Assembly (NCBI RefSeq): GCF_017876795.1
Contig: NZ_JAGIOR010000001.1
Span: 901,501 to 965,500, forward strand
Reading direction: 5' to 3'
DNA from: Rhizobium leguminosarum
GTDB taxonomy: Bacteria; Pseudomonadota; Alphaproteobacteria; Rhizobiales; Rhizobiaceae
Length of the DNA stretch: 64,000 nucleotides
The first letter of the stretch is position 1; each line of letters starts with the position of its first letter. Below the pieces are notes generated by a model, which saw nothing but the letters and a program-made list of their open reading frames with translations, had not been told where the DNA came from and made no database searches. The position numbers and the translations under genes were made by a program. Positions 16,163-25,909 of this stretch are shown one piece after another.

Positions 16163-18064
16163 ATGGCAGTTCGCGGTGACAATTCGAAAGCAAAGCCCGG
16201 CGCACCTGTCGACGTCGAGCCATTGCGCCGGGCGATAACCGGCTGCGTGCGCTCGATCGCCGGCGACGGCGATGTCGAGGTGACCTTCGCCAATGAACGG
16301 CCGGGCATGACCGGCGAGCGCATCCGGCTGCCGGAGCTTTCCAAGCGGCCGACGGCGCATGAACTGGCGGTCACCCGCGGGCTCGGCGATTCCATGGCGC
16401 TGCGCCTTGCCTGCCATGACGAGAAGGTGCATTCGACGATGGCGCCGCAGGGCTCGGACGCCCGGGCGATCTTCGATGTCGTCGAGCAGGCGCGTGTCGA
16501 ATCGATCGGCGCGCTGCGCATGGAGGGCATGGCGTCGAACCTGCGCTCCATGACCGAAGAGAAATATTCCAAGGCGAATTTCACCGGCATCGAGCGCCAG
16601 GAAGACGCCCCGGTCGGCGAAGCCGTTGCGATGATGGTGCGCGAGAAGCTGACCGGCCAACGGCCGCCGGCCTCCGCCGGCAAGGTGCTCGACCTCTGGC
16701 GCGGCTTCATCGAGGACAAGGCGGGATCCGAACTCGACAATCTGTCGGGCGCGATCAACGACCAGCAGGCTTTCGCCAAGGTCATCCGCAACATGCTGTC
16801 GGCCATGGAAATGGCCGAGGAATACGGCGACGACGATAGCGACGCCGACAATGACGACCAGTCGGAGCAGGAAGACCAGCCGAGCGGCGACGAGCAGGAT
16901 CAGGACGAGGTCGACGAGGATGCCGGCACCGATGCCGCCCCCGTCGAAGACAGCGAAGTCGCCGACGAGCAGATGGAAGACGGCGAGACCGAAGGCGCTG
17001 AAATTTCCGACGACGACATGATGGAAGAGGGCGAAGACGATTCGGAAACGCCGGGCGAGACCCGCCGTCCGAACACGCCTTTCGCCGATTTCAACGAGAA
17101 GGTCGATTATCACGTCTTTACCGAAGAGTTCGACGAGATCATCACCGCCGAGGAGCTCTGCGATGCCGCCGAGCTGGAGCGCCTGCGCGCCTTCCTCGAC
17201 AAGCAGCTGGCGCATCTTCAGGGCGCGGTCGGCCGCCTCGCCAACCGGCTGCAGCGCCGGCTGATGGCACAGCAGAACCGCTCCTGGGATTTCGATCTGG
17301 AAGAGGGTTATCTCGATCCGGCCCGGCTGCAGCGTATCATCATCGATCCGATGCAGGCGCTGTCCTTCAAGATGGAGCGCGACACGCAGTTCCGCGACAC
17401 CGTCGTCACCCTGCTGATCGACAATTCCGGTTCGATGCGCGGCCGGCCGATCACCGTTGCCGCCACCTGCGCCGATATTCTTGCCCGCACGCTGGAGCGT
17501 TGCGGTGTCAAGGTCGAGATCCTCGGTTTTACCACCAAGGCCTGGAAGGGCGGGCAGGCACGTGAGAGCTGGCTTGCCGGCGGCAAGCCGCAGACGCCGG
17601 GTCGCCTCAATGATCTCCGCCACATCATCTACAAATCGGCCGACGCGCCGTGGCGGCGGGCACGCGCCAATCTCGGGCTGATGATGCGCGAGGGCCTGCT
17701 CAAGGAAAATATCGACGGCGAGGCGCTGATCTGGGCGCATAATCGCCTGCTCGCACGCCGCGAGCAGCGCCGCATCCTAATGATGATTTCGGACGGGGCG
17801 CCGGTCGACGATTCGACGCTGTCGGTCAATCCGGGCAATTATCTCGAGCGGCACCTGCGCGCCGTCATCGAACGGATCGAGACGCGCTCGCCGGTGGAAC
17901 TGCTGGCGATCGGCATCGGTCACGATGTGACACGTTACTATCGTCGCGCCGTGACGATCGTCGATGCCGACGAACTCGCCGGCGCGATGACCGAGCAGCT
18001 CGCCTCGCTGTTCGAAGATCAATCCGCCCCGCCGCGTGGCGGCCGGCTCCGTCGTGCCGGCTGA
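16163..18064 (+). CDS. cobT: Cobaltochelatase subunit CobT
   Basis: A 633-residue partner of CobS. The N-terminal region (about 1-215) is followed by a highly acidic linker (about 218-300, runs of D/E such as [12 protein letters not shown]) and a C-terminal von Willebrand factor A domain with the MIDAS motif DNSGSMRG at about 420. The MIDAS metal site is thought to contact CobN. Acidic linker and VWA order match the family. cobS lies 12 bp upstream; the esterase-like gene begins 17 bp after the stop, so cotranscription further downstream is possible. Confidence 0.95.
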   Translation: MAVRGDNSKAKPGAPVDVEPLRRAITGCVRSIAGDGDVEVTFANERPGMTGERIRLPELSKRPTAHELAVTRGLGDSMALRLACHDEKVHSTMAPQGSDARAIFDVVEQARVESIGALRMEGMASNLRSMTEEKYSKANFTGIERQEDAPVGEAVAMMVREKLTGQRPPASAGKVLDLWRGFIEDKAGSELDNLSGAINDQQAFAKVIRNMLSAMEMAEEYGDDDSDADNDDQSEQEDQPSGDEQDQDEVDEDAGTDAAPVEDSEVADEQMEDGETEGAEISDDDMMEEGEDDSETPGETRRPNTPFADFNEKVDYHVFTEEFDEIITAEELCDAAELERLRAFLDKQLAHLQGAVGRLANRLQRRLMAQQNRSWDFDLEEGYLDPARLQRIIIDPMQALSFKMERDTQFRDTVVTLLIDNSGSMRGRPITVAATCADILARTLERCGVKVEILGFTTKAWKGGQARESWLAGGKPQTPGRLNDLRHIIYKSADAPWRRARANLGLMMREGLLKENIDGEALIWAHNRLLARREQRRILMMISDGAPVDDSTLSVNPGNYLERHLRAVIERIETRSPVELLAIGIGHDVTRYYRRAVTIVDADELAGAMTEQLASLFEDQSAPPRGGRLRRAG

Positions 18065-18080
18065 CGCGGCTGAGGGAAAC

Positions 18081-19091
18081 ATGACTGGTAAGCGCCTTAG
18101 CCGCGCGGCGTTGATCACTTTCTGCATCGCTGCCCGTGCTTGCCCCGCATCGGCGCGCGACGTGCCGGTCATTAGCCGGCAAATCTCCGATTTCAGGATC
18201 GGCTCTTCGCAAACGCACTTCGGGTCGCTGGAATTTCTCGGCGGACTGGAAATGGTTTCAAGCCGAGCCCTGTTCGGCTCGCTCTCCTCCATCCGTTTCC
18301 GGCCGGATCAAAGACATTTCGTGGTGGTACTCGATACCGGCCAATGGCTGACCGGCAGCATCGAGCGCGACGCCAAGGGCAGGCTTTCAGATCTTTCCAA
18401 TGTCGAGATCACCCCGATGAAGAACATCGCCGGGCGCAGCTTCGAGGGCAAGGGGCATATGGATGCCGAGGGCCTGGCGCTCGACGGCGATAGGATCCTG
18501 GTCTCCTTCGAGCAGGATCACCGCGTCGATGTCTACCCCGATCCGGGTTTTGCCGAATCGGGCGCGATCGCTACTTTGCCGATCCTCATTCCGCGCAAGA
18601 TGCTGAGCGAGAACCGCGGCATCGAGACCATCGCCGTGGCGCCCGCATCGAGCCCGCTCAAGGGCGGCGTGGTCATCGTCTCCGAACGCGGTCTCGACAG
18701 CGACGGCAACCGGCTGGCGGCCATTCTGAGCGGGCCGCTGAAAGGGCGGTTTGCGGTTGCGCGCGACGGCAGCTTCGACGTCACCGATGGCGCCTTCCTG
18801 CCGAACGGCGACCTGCTGCTGCTGGAGCGCCGCTTCAACATGGCCGAAGGCATCGGCATGCGCCTTCGGCGCGTCAAGGGCGCCGATATCAGGCCCGGGG
18901 CCGTTGTTGACGGCGAACTTTTGCTCGAAGGCAATTTCAACTCGCAGATCGACAATATGGAAGGGCTCGACGCCTTCCAGGCCGCCGACGGCACCACCCA
19001 TCTCATTCTGGTGTCGGACGATAATCATTCGATCCTGCAGCGCAATCTGATGCTGGAATTCCGGCTCTCGGAGCGACCGGCGTCAAATTGA
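18081..19091 (+). CDS. Secreted phytase-like esterase domain protein
   Basis: A 336-residue protein starting MTGKRLSRAALITF at ATG 18081 with a GGGAAAC leader; the N-terminus is a signal peptide ending near ACPASA. The body is beta-propeller-like with repeated 'DG/GDR' turns: SLSSIRFRPDQRHFVVVLDTG, HMDAEGLALDGDRILVSFEQ, GIETIAVAP, DGAFLPNGDLLLLERRF, NMEGLDAF. This matches the 'esterase-like activity of phytase' family (PF13449). Substrate unknown; periplasmic location inferred from the signal peptide. It sits directly downstream of cobT, but no cobalamin role is implied. Confidence 0.8.
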   Translation: MTGKRLSRAALITFCIAARACPASARDVPVISRQISDFRIGSSQTHFGSLEFLGGLEMVSSRALFGSLSSIRFRPDQRHFVVVLDTGQWLTGSIERDAKGRLSDLSNVEITPMKNIAGRSFEGKGHMDAEGLALDGDRILVSFEQDHRVDVYPDPGFAESGAIATLPILIPRKMLSENRGIETIAVAPASSPLKGGVVIVSERGLDSDGNRLAAILSGPLKGRFAVARDGSFDVTDGAFLPNGDLLLLERRFNMAEGIGMRLRRVKGADIRPGAVVDGELLLEGNFNSQIDNMEGLDAFQAADGTTHLILVSDDNHSILQRNLMLEFRLSERPASN

Positions 19092-19148
19092 CGTCATATG
19101 CCTCGGCTATCCCGCCTGCTGCACGGGGAAGCTGTTTCGGAGACGATC

Positions 19149-19715
19149 ATGGTGCGTATTCATGTCATGGGCGCGTCCGGTTCCGGCACGACATCGCTTG
19201 GTCTTGCACTCGCCGACAGGCTTGATATCGCCCATCTCGACACCGACGACTTCTTCTGGCTGCCGACCGATCCGCCGTTCACCACGCCGAGGAATGCCGA
19301 CGAGCGCATTCGGCTGCTGCTTGAGGAGACGGGACGGCCTGGTGGCTGGGTTCTTTCCGGATCGGCGCTGAAATGGGGCAGCCCGCTTGAGCCGCTTTAC
19401 GATCTTATCGTGTTCCTCAGGATCGAGCCGGCGCTTCGTATGGCGCGCATCCGCACACGAGAGGTGGCCCGATACGGAAACAGGATCGGGCCCGGCGGCG
19501 ACATGGAAGTAAAAAGCGAGCAATTCCTGGAATGGGCGGCGAGTTACGACACGGCCGGTCCCGAACGGCGCAGTCTTTCAGCGCATGAGCAATGGCTGGA
19601 AATGCAGACGGCGCCGGTGTTGCGGCTCGATTCGTCGCTTGGTATCGACGAACTGGCTGCAGAAGTCCTCCTGCATCCGGCTATCGCCGCCGGTGCGGTC
19701 CGGCGGGGTCCGTGA
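19149..19715 (+). CDS. P-loop nucleotide kinase-like protein (adenylate kinase/FlaR type)
   Basis: A 188-residue protein from ATG 19149 (MVRIHVMGASGSGTTSLG); an upstream ATG at 19098 would add 17 residues without family resemblance. Walker A is GASGSGTTS, with Thr where Lys is usual (G-S-G-T-T). HLDTDDFFWLPTDPPFTTPR follows, then VLSGSALKWG, LIVFLRIEPALRMARIRTRE, and a lid-like region. These features match small AAA_17/adenylate-kinase-related proteins (FlaR-type) of unknown substrate. The missing Walker Lys is shared by some members and is worth noting for activity. Confidence 0.72.
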   Translation: MVRIHVMGASGSGTTSLGLALADRLDIAHLDTDDFFWLPTDPPFTTPRNADERIRLLLEETGRPGGWVLSGSALKWGSPLEPLYDLIVFLRIEPALRMARIRTREVARYGNRIGPGGDMEVKSEQFLEWAASYDTAGPERRSLSAHEQWLEMQTAPVLRLDSSLGIDELAAEVLLHPAIAAGAVRRGP

Positions 19716-19721
19716 GTTGAT

Positions 19722-20357
19722 TTAGCTGGCGCGAGCGGCCTGCATCGGCCGCAGCACGTTCATCAGCGCGCCGTAGGGCAAGAGCATGACGAGGCCGACG
19801 ATCATCTTGACGGCGAAATCGCCGATCGCCCAGGAGATCCAGCGCGGCGCCTCGGTCGCAAAGACGCCGAGGACGGGAGCTGCTTCCAGCGAGAAGGGTT
19901 CGTTCGGGCCGAGGAAGACGAAAAACGCGGCGAAGGATAGCGAGAAGAACATCACCGTATCCAGCGCCGAGCCGATCAGCGAGCCGACGAGCGGCGCGCG
20001 CCACCAGGCCTGGCGGCGAAGGCGGTTGAAGACGGCGATATCGAGCAGCTGGCCGGCGAGATAGGCCGAGCCGGAGGCAATGGCGATGCGTGGCGCCGAG
20101 GTGAAGAAGGAGAGCGTCACGCCGACGACGAAGCCGGTAAAGACCACCTTGCGGGCTGCCTGCGGGCCGAACTGACGGTTGGTCAGATCGGTGATCAGGA
20201 AGGCGATCGGATAGGAAAAGGCGCCCCAGGTCAGGATGTCGGCAAGATTGATGCCGGCGACTTCGGCGTTCAGCGGAAACTGGACGAGGAAGTTGGAGGC
20301 GACGACGACAAGCGTCATCAGCGCGACATAGGCGATGGTATAGCGGGTCTTCAGCAT
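19722..20357 (-). CDS. Queuosine precursor transporter (YhhQ/VUT family)
   Basis: A 211-residue membrane protein from ATG 20357 with about six hydrophobic segments: YVALMTLVVVASNFLVQF, ILTWGAFSYPIAFLITDLTNRQFG (conserved D-L-T-N), VVFTGFVVGVTLSFF, and a later FGxW-type GDFAVKMIVGLVMLLPYGAL. The family imports queuine-type precursors (preQ0/preQ1 in E. coli YhhQ). It follows rpmB on the same strand but behind that gene's terminator hairpin. I looked for a preQ1 riboswitch upstream and found none. Confidence 0.85.
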   Translation of the reverse strand: MLKTRYTIAYVALMTLVVVASNFLVQFPLNAEVAGINLADILTWGAFSYPIAFLITDLTNRQFGPQAARKVVFTGFVVGVTLSFFTSAPRIAIASGSAYLAGQLLDIAVFNRLRRQAWWRAPLVGSLIGSALDTVMFFSLSFAAFFVFLGPNEPFSLEAAPVLGVFATEAPRWISWAIGDFAVKMIVGLVMLLPYGALMNVLRPMQAARAS

Positions 20358-20407
20358 TTTTTTATCCTGGGTGATGCCACCAGTTGGAGCGACGGGCCGG
20401 CAAAGCA

Positions 20408-20441
20408 AAAGGCTTGTCCGGTATCATCCGTTCAAGCCTTT
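20408..20441 (-). terminator. rpmB terminator hairpin
   Basis: AAAGGCTTG (20408-20416) pairs with CAAGCCTTT (20433-20441), 9 bp with a 16-nt loop. In the minus-strand direction it follows the rpmB stop by about 27 bp and is followed by TTGCTTTG. It is AT-flanked on both sides, fitting an intrinsic terminator. Confidence 0.65.
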
Positions 20442-20468
20442 AAAGCCGTATGAAAGAAGGGCAGAAGC

Positions 20469-20774
20469 TTAGGCAGCAACAGCAACAGCTGCTTCGGCGG
20501 TCTTCTTGACGATCTGACGGCGCAGCAGGCGCGCGCGCATCGACAGTTCGGTTTCGTTGGCCTTCAGCAGGAAGGCATCGAGGCCGCCACGATGCTCGAC
20601 GGAGCGAAGGGCTGCAGCCGAAACGCGAAGACGATAACGCTGGTTGAGAGCGTCAGAAATCAGCGTGACCTGGCACAGGTTCGGCAGGAACCGGCGCTTG
20701 GTCTTGTTGTTGGCATGGCTGACATTGTTACCAGTCAGGACGGCCTTGCCGGTCAATTCGCACACGCGGGACAT
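20469..20774 (-). CDS. rpmB: 50S ribosomal protein L28
   Basis: A 101-residue protein starting [33 protein letters not shown] at ATG 20774, the textbook L28 N-terminus, continuing [29 protein letters not shown]. Alphaproteobacterial L28 is of this length, with an Ala-rich C-terminus (AEAAVAVAA). It belongs to the large ribosomal subunit. Monocistronic, with its own terminator; a GGTGTTCC-type spacer upstream separates it from the divergent DUF3108 gene. Confidence 0.97.
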   Translation of the reverse strand: MSRVCELTGKAVLTGNNVSHANNKTKRRFLPNLCQVTLISDALNQRYRLRVSAAALRSVEHRGGLDAFLLKANETELSMRARLLRRQIVKKTAEAAVAVAA

Positions 20775-21015
20775 GGAACACCTATTCTTGTTTTTGTCGG
20801 ACCATCGAATTGCCATCCCGGTCAAAACCAGGCGCGCAATCCAACGGGCATGATTGGAAAGTTGCGGTTCTATAGTCAGGCAGGCTGCGCGCGTCAAGCC
20901 AAACCTTGGCCTTTCCCGCAATTCTGTCAAAAAGCTGCTGTTTTCTTCCCTTCACGGCAGGAGTATAGAGCGCTGAGCAATGGCTGCCAGCGCGCGGCAA
21001 GACAAGGCTTGATTC

Positions 21016-21792
21016 ATGGCTCATTCGGGCAGACGGATTTTCATTTCGGCGATCACGGCGCTGCTTGCCATACCGGCAGCGGCGGCCGAAATCCAGCATC
21101 GGACCGAATACCGGGTGACGCTTGCCGGCCTGCCGATCGCCCGCGCCGCCTTCCTGACGGAGATCGAGGACGATCACAGCTACAAGATCGCCGGCAGCAT
21201 CAACTCCGCCGGGCTTGCCGATCTGGTCACGACAATTTCGGCCAAAACCAGTGTCACCGGCGTCGTGCGCGACGACAAGTTGCAGGCGTCGAAATATTCG
21301 CTCTACTACAAGAGCGGCAAGAAGGCCCGGGTCTACGAGGTCAGCTACCGCGACGGCAACATCGTCTCGGCGACGACGACACCGCCGCCGAAGCGTCCGA
21401 AGAACTGGATCGACGTGACGCCGCGCGACATGCGCTCGGTGCTCGATCCGATCTCCGGCCTGATCTTCACCGGCGGCACCAAGGTCTGCTCGCAGACGCT
21501 GCCGATCTTTGACGGCGAGACGCGCATGGATCTGGTGCTGTCGCCGAAGGGCGACGAGGATTTCTCGACCAACGGCTTCAAGGGCAAGGCGACGGTCTGC
21601 AGTGTGCGCTTCGTGCCGCGCTCGGGCTACAAGAAGGGCCGCAAGGACATCGTCTATCTCAGCAAGAGCGACCGGATGGAAATCTGGTTTGCCAAGTCGG
21701 ACGCTGCAAATGTATACGCTCCCGTCTACGTGCGCATTCCGACCGAATATGGAATGGTGACGATCACTGCCGTCAAATACGGCAGCAGCTGA
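21016..21792 (+). CDS. DUF3108 periplasmic protein
   Basis: A 258-residue protein with a signal peptide (MAHSGRRIFISAITALLAIPAAAA) and a body matching DUF3108: EYRVTLAGLPIARAAFLTEIEDDHSYKIAGSINSAGLADLVTTIS, RPKNWIDVTPRDMRSVLDPISGLIF, and a C-terminal LSKSDRMEIWFAKSDAANVYAPVYVRIPT. Family members are periplasmic beta-rich proteins of unknown role, often near envelope genes. Two Cys residues (VCSQTLPI and TVCSVRF) could form a disulfide. The DMT transporter gene begins 30 bp downstream. Confidence 0.8.
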   Translation: MAHSGRRIFISAITALLAIPAAAAEIQHRTEYRVTLAGLPIARAAFLTEIEDDHSYKIAGSINSAGLADLVTTISAKTSVTGVVRDDKLQASKYSLYYKSGKKARVYEVSYRDGNIVSATTTPPPKRPKNWIDVTPRDMRSVLDPISGLIFTGGTKVCSQTLPIFDGETRMDLVLSPKGDEDFSTNGFKGKATVCSVRFVPRSGYKKGRKDIVYLSKSDRMEIWFAKSDAANVYAPVYVRIPTEYGMVTITAVKYGSS

Positions 21793-21822
21793 CGGAGATC
21801 ATCCTCCGTCAAAGGGGGACGG

Positions 21823-22698
21823 GTGAAGCTTCGCGCGACGTTGATCGGTTTTACCGCCATTTTGATGTGGTCGTTCCTGGCGCTGCTGACGGCCGCCTCC
21901 GGCAAGATGCCGCCGTTCCAGCTTTCCGCCGTCTGCTTTGCGATCGGCAGCATTCCCGGCCTCGTGGTGCTTGCCCTCAACCCGTCGCGGCTGGCGCTGC
22001 TCAAGCAGCCGGCCAAGGTCTGGGTGACCGGTATTTCGGGGCTGTTCGGCTATCATTTCCTCTATTTCACCGCGCTCAGAAACGCGCCGGCGGTCGAGGC
22101 GGGTTTGATCGCCTATCTCTGGCCGCTACTGATCGTCGTCGGCTCGGCCTTGCTGCCGGGCGAACGGCTGCGCTGGTATCATGTCGCCGGCGCGCTTGCC
22201 GGGCTTTGCGACACCTTCCTGATCGTCGGCCGCAACGGCATCGATTTTAACGGCGCCTATGCCGTCGGTTATGGCGCCGCTTTCCTCTGCGCCTTCACCT
22301 GGTCCGGTTACTCGCTGCTGACCCGGCGTTTCGACGCCGTCTGCACCGATGTCGTCACCGGCTTCTGCCTGGCGACCTCGATCCTGTCGCTGTTCTGCCA
22401 TCTCGGCCTGGAGACGACCGTCTGGCCGGCGACGGGTTTCGAATGGTTCGCCGTCGCCGGGCTCGGGCTGCTGCCGGTGGGGGCTGCCTTTTACGCTTGG
22501 GATTACGGCGTCAAGAACGGCGATATCCAGATCCTCGGCGCGGCAAGTTATGCCGCACCGCTGCTTTCGACGCTGTTCGGATTTGCCGAGCCGAGCTGGC
22601 GCATCGCGCTTGCCTGCCTGCTCGTTACCGGCGGGGCGGTGCTGGCCGCCCAGGACATGTTTCGTCGCAAGATCCAGCCGCCGGTTGCGGCGGAATGA
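21823..22698 (+). CDS. EamA/DMT transporter, YddG-like
   Basis: A 291-residue membrane protein starting at GTG 21823 behind a good Shine-Dalgarno (AAAGGGGGA). Ten hydrophobic segments in two EamA repeats: ATLIGFTAILMWSFLALL opens the first, and GAAFLCAFTWSGYSLLTRRF the second. The layout and the opening residues resemble the aromatic amino-acid exporter YddG of the drug/metabolite superfamily, but the substrate is not certain. Convergent with the cupin gene, which ends 3 bp away. Confidence 0.82.
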   Translation: MKLRATLIGFTAILMWSFLALLTAASGKMPPFQLSAVCFAIGSIPGLVVLALNPSRLALLKQPAKVWVTGISGLFGYHFLYFTALRNAPAVEAGLIAYLWPLLIVVGSALLPGERLRWYHVAGALAGLCDTFLIVGRNGIDFNGAYAVGYGAAFLCAFTWSGYSLLTRRFDAVCTDVVTGFCLATSILSLFCHLGLETTVWPATGFEWFAVAGLGLLPVGAAFYAWDYGVKNGDIQILGAASYAAPLLSTLFGFAEPSWRIALACLLVTGGAVLAAQDMFRRKIQPPVAAE

Positions 22699-22700
22699 TC

Positions 22701-23123
22701 TCAGCCGCCCGGCGTCCAGCCCGGCGGCGCCATCTCGAAGCTCGAAAACGCAAAGCCGGGTGAGACAGTGCAGCCGACCAGGGTGAAATCGCCGAGGCTT
22801 TCGGCCGATTGCCACCAATCGGCGGGAACGATCGCCTGCGGCCGCTCGCCGGCGGCCAGGTTGGTTCCGAGCGTCAGGGTCTCGCTCGCCGTTCCGTCTT
22901 CGGAGCGGTGCAGTGAGAGCGGCGCGCCGGCGTAATAATGCCAGACCTCCACCGCATCATGGACGCGATGCCAGTGGGAGCGCTGTCCTCTGGTCAGGAG
23001 ATAATAGATCGCCGTCGAGTGGCCGCGTTCTCCGCCCGCCGTATCGCGGAACGTCTCAGCGTACCAGCCGCCTTCCGGATGCGGCTGCATGGCGAGTTCG
23101 CGGATGATGTCTTCCGGAGACAT
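22701..23123 (-). CDS. Cupin DUF985 family protein
   Basis: A 140-residue protein starting [28 protein letters not shown], the signature start of DUF985 cupins, with HSTAIYYLLTRGQRSHWHRVHDAVEVWHYYAGAPL (the His pattern of a cupin metal site) and a tail TLVGCTVSPGFAFSSFEMAPPGW. Function unknown in the family; the fold is a small double-stranded beta-helix. Its ATG overlaps the gloB stop (TGATG), so the two are translationally coupled. Confidence 0.88.
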   Translation of the reverse strand: MSPEDIIRELAMQPHPEGGWYAETFRDTAGGERGHSTAIYYLLTRGQRSHWHRVHDAVEVWHYYAGAPLSLHRSEDGTASETLTLGTNLAAGERPQAIVPADWWQSAESLGDFTLVGCTVSPGFAFSSFEMAPPGWTPGG

Positions 23124-23893
23124 CAGAAATTGTCCTTGCGCTTGCGGATCTCGGCAAAGACTTCCTCGTTGGTCTTGCCTTCCATCAGCAGATTGCGGCG
23201 GATCGCCGGGTCGGCGGCACGCAGGAACGGGTTGGTTTCCTTTTCCAGCCCCAGCGTCGTCGGGATGGTGAATTTGCCGTCGGCGCGCAAGGCCTCGATC
23301 TCGGCGGCGCGGCTCTTCAGGCGTTCATTGTCGGGATCGACCGTCAGTGCGAAGCGGGCATTGAACAAGGTGTATTCATGGCCGAAATAGACGGCGGTCT
23401 CATCCGGCAGCACGGCGAGTTTTTGCAGCGAATGCCACATGTCGGCGGCCGGGCGTTCGAACAGCCGGCCGCAGCCGAGCGCAAACAGCGTGTCGGCGGC
23501 AAAGAGCAGCTTGTCGTCGACGAAGTGATAGCAGATGTGGCCGGCGGTGTGGCCTGGTGTTTCGATGACGTTGACCGTGTGATCGCCGAAAAGGAAGCTG
23601 TCGCCATCGGCCATCGTCCGGTCGAGGCCGGGAATGGCGATCGCCTCGTTGATCGGACCGATGATCTCGCAGCCGAACTGCTCCTTCAGCGCCAGGTTGC
23701 CGGTGACATGGTCGGTGTGATGATGGGTGGTGAAGATATGGGTGATTTTCCAGCCGCGGCGTGTCGCCGCCTGCAGGATCGGCGCCTCCTCCGGCGCGTC
23801 GATCGCCGCGGTAAAGCCACTCTCCGGATCGTGGACGAGAACGCCGAAATTGTCGGTGCGGCAGAGAAAAACGTCTAATTCCAGAGGTTTCAT
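23123..23893 (-). CDS. gloB: Hydroxyacylglutathione hydrolase (glyoxalase II)
   Basis: A 256-residue metallo-beta-lactamase-fold enzyme. Metal-binding THHHTDH motif ([14 protein letters not shown]), HTPGHT-like [13 protein letters not shown], and [16 protein letters not shown] with the bridging Asp; [14 protein letters not shown] completes the site, and the C-terminal helical domain ends with [13 protein letters not shown], typical of glyoxalase II. It hydrolyses S-lactoylglutathione in methylglyoxal detoxification. Coupled to the cupin gene; divergent from the methyltransferase gene 89 bp away. Confidence 0.93.
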   Translation of the reverse strand: MKPLELDVFLCRTDNFGVLVHDPESGFTAAIDAPEEAPILQAATRRGWKITHIFTTHHHTDHVTGNLALKEQFGCEIIGPINEAIAIPGLDRTMADGDSFLFGDHTVNVIETPGHTAGHICYHFVDDKLLFAADTLFALGCGRLFERPAADMWHSLQKLAVLPDETAVYFGHEYTLFNARFALTVDPDNERLKSRAAEIEALRADGKFTIPTTLGLEKETNPFLRAADPAIRRNLLMEGKTNEEVFAEIRKRKDNF

Positions 23894-23982
23894 CGTTCAA
23901 TAATCCCTTGTCATGCGAGTCTCGCGGAAATGTAGAGGTTCCGGCCTTGAAGTCCAACCGCCCGCTGATAACATTTGTCGCA

Positions 23983-24723
23983 ATGCACGCCGATATCGTC
24001 GACCTACGCCAGTTCTACCACTCCGAGCTCGGGCGCCTTGCCGAGCAGTCGATCGCCATGGCGCTGTCTTCGCTCTGGGTCCGGCTGCCGCAGGAGCGTC
24101 TGGTCGGTCTCGGCTATGCCGTGCCGTTCCTCGACCGCTTCCAGGCCGATACCGAGCGCACCTTCGCCTTCATGCCGGCCGGGCAGGGCGCGGTGAACTG
24201 GCCGATGGGCTCGCTCTCGTCGACGGCGCTGATTTTCGACGAGGAACTGCCGCTGCCGGATTCCTCGATCGACCGGGTGCTGATGGTACATTCGCTGGAA
24301 TTCGCCGAAAGCCCGCGCGAGACGCTGAAGGAACTCTGGCGGGTGCTGGCGCCGGGCGGACGGCTGATTATCGTCGTGCCGAACCGGCGCGGCGTCTGGG
24401 CGCGAATGGAGCACACGCCCTTCGGCTCGGGCCGGCCCTATTCCCGCGGTCAGCTGACGCATCTGCTGCGCGAAACGAATTTCACCCCGGGCGCGACGGC
24501 CGAAGCGCTGTTCTTCCCGCCCTCGAAGGTCAGGACCATCCTGCGCCTTCGCCGCGCCTTCGAGCGGATCGGGCGGACGCTGTGGCCGGCTTTCTCAGGC
24601 GTCATCATCGTCGAGGCGCAGAAGCGGCTCTATCAGGGGCTGCCGGTCGCCGCGCGGGCCTCCCGCCGCGTCTTCGTGCCGGTTCTGGCTCCCCATGGCG
24701 TGCCGACTACACGCAGCCGGTGA
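23983..24723 (+). CDS. Class I SAM-dependent methyltransferase-like protein
   Basis: A 246-residue protein starting [22 protein letters not shown] at ATG 23983. Upstream in-frame ATGs lie in the promoter region and are less likely. The methyltransferase_11 pattern is partial: the region [22 protein letters not shown] stands where motif I would be, [22 protein letters not shown] is motif II, and [27 protein letters not shown] is motif III. The glycine-rich SAM loop (GxGxG) is weak. Unknown substrate. The relation to hisC just downstream (76 bp) is not clear. Confidence 0.78.
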   Translation: MHADIVDLRQFYHSELGRLAEQSIAMALSSLWVRLPQERLVGLGYAVPFLDRFQADTERTFAFMPAGQGAVNWPMGSLSSTALIFDEELPLPDSSIDRVLMVHSLEFAESPRETLKELWRVLAPGGRLIIVVPNRRGVWARMEHTPFGSGRPYSRGQLTHLLRETNFTPGATAEALFFPPSKVRTILRLRRAFERIGRTLWPAFSGVIIVEAQKRLYQGLPVAARASRRVFVPVLAPHGVPTTRSR

Positions 24724-24799
24724 CGCCGCCCGGCTCTCGACAAGAACCGTATTCCGCTTTAATGCGACTGGTAATTTCCGGCAGTTCCAAGGTCGATCC

Positions 24800-25909
24800 A
24801 TGAGCGTTGAGATGAGCAAGCCCGTTCCGCGTCCCGGTATTCTCGATATCGCATCCTATGTGCCGGGCAAGGAACATGCGCCGGGTGTTGCCCGCGTCTA
24901 CAAGCTTTCGTCCAACGAAACGCCACTCGGCGCCAGCCCGAAGGCGATCGATGCGTTCAAGGCGGTTGCCGACAATCTGGAGCGTTACCCTGACGGGCAG
25001 GCGGTTGAATTGCGCGAGGCGATCGCTGCCGTGCACGGCCTCAACCCGGCAAACATTCTCTGCGGCAACGGTTCCGACGAGTTGCTCGGCCTGCTGTGCC
25101 ATGTCTATCTCGGCGCCGGCGACGAGGGCATCATCACCGAGCACGGTTTCCTGGTCTACAAGATCCAGATCCAGGGTGCCGGCGCCACGCCTGTGGTCGT
25201 CAGGGAAAAGGATCACACCGTCGATGTCGATGCGATCCTTGCCGCGGTGACGGAGAAAACGAAGATCGTCTTCATCGCCAATCCCGGCAATCCAACCGGC
25301 ACCTATATCCCGGTCAGCGAGATCCGCCGCCTGCAGGCCGGGCTGCCGAAACATGTCGTCCTGGTGCTCGACGCCGCCTATGCCGAATATGTGCGCCGCA
25401 ACGATTATGAAGCCGGCATCGAGGTCGTGTCCTCCAACGCCAACGTGGTGATGACCCGCACCTTCTCGAAAGCCTACGGACTTGCGGCGCTGCGTGTCGG
25501 CTGGATGTATGCGCCGGCCGAGATCGTCGACGCGGTGAACCGCATCCGCGGGCCGTTCAATTTGAACGCGCCAGCAATCGCCGCCGGTGCCGCGGCGATC
25601 CGCGACCAGGCCTTCATCCAGCAGGCCGTCTCCTTCAACCAGATGTGGGTGAAGACGCTGACCCAGGCGCTCGAAGCGATCGGCCTGAAGGTGACGCCGT
25701 CCGTCGCCAATTTCGTCCTCATCCATTTCCCCGAGATCGACGGCAAGCGCGCCGCCGATGCCGATGATCTCCTGACGAGCCGCGGCTACATCCTGCGCGC
25801 CGTGCGCAGTTATGGCTTTGCCAATGCGCTCCGGATGAGCATCGGCCCCGAAGAGGCCAACCGCGGCGTCATCACTGCGCTCACCGAATTCATGGGACGC
25901 AAGGCATGA
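24800..25909 (+). CDS. hisC: Histidinol-phosphate aminotransferase family (HisC)
   Basis: A 369-residue fold-type I PLP enzyme from ATG 24800. Landmarks: [62 protein letters not shown], and the Schiff-base Lys in [17 protein letters not shown]. It converts histidinol phosphate and 2-oxoglutarate; since it is coupled by a 4-bp overlap to tyrC, it may act mainly as an aromatic aminotransferase making tyrosine and phenylalanine (context inference). The last residues ([14 protein letters not shown]) run into ATGA, the start of tyrC. Confidence 0.9.
   Translation: MSVEMSKPVPRPGILDIASYVPGKEHAPGVARVYKLSSNETPLGASPKAIDAFKAVADNLERYPDGQAVELREAIAAVHGLNPANILCGNGSDELLGLLCHVYLGAGDEGIITEHGFLVYKIQIQGAGATPVVVREKDHTVDVDAILAAVTEKTKIVFIANPGNPTGTYIPVSEIRRLQAGLPKHVVLVLDAAYAEYVRRNDYEAGIEVVSSNANVVMTRTFSKAYGLAALRVGWMYAPAEIVDAVNRIRGPFNLNAPAIAAGAAAIRDQAFIQQAVSFNQMWVKTLTQALEAIGLKVTPSVANFVLIHFPEIDGKRAADADDLLTSRGYILRAVRSYGFANALRMSIGPEEANRGVITALTEFMGRKA

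Noticed and set aside
14990..17740. 916-codon open frame on the minus strand
   Set aside because: Antisense to cobS and cobT, whose motifs are complete on the plus strand.
20358..20441. preQ1 riboswitch upstream of the queuosine-precursor transporter gene
   Set aside because: The hairpin present there has simple terminator form and no preQ1 core motif.
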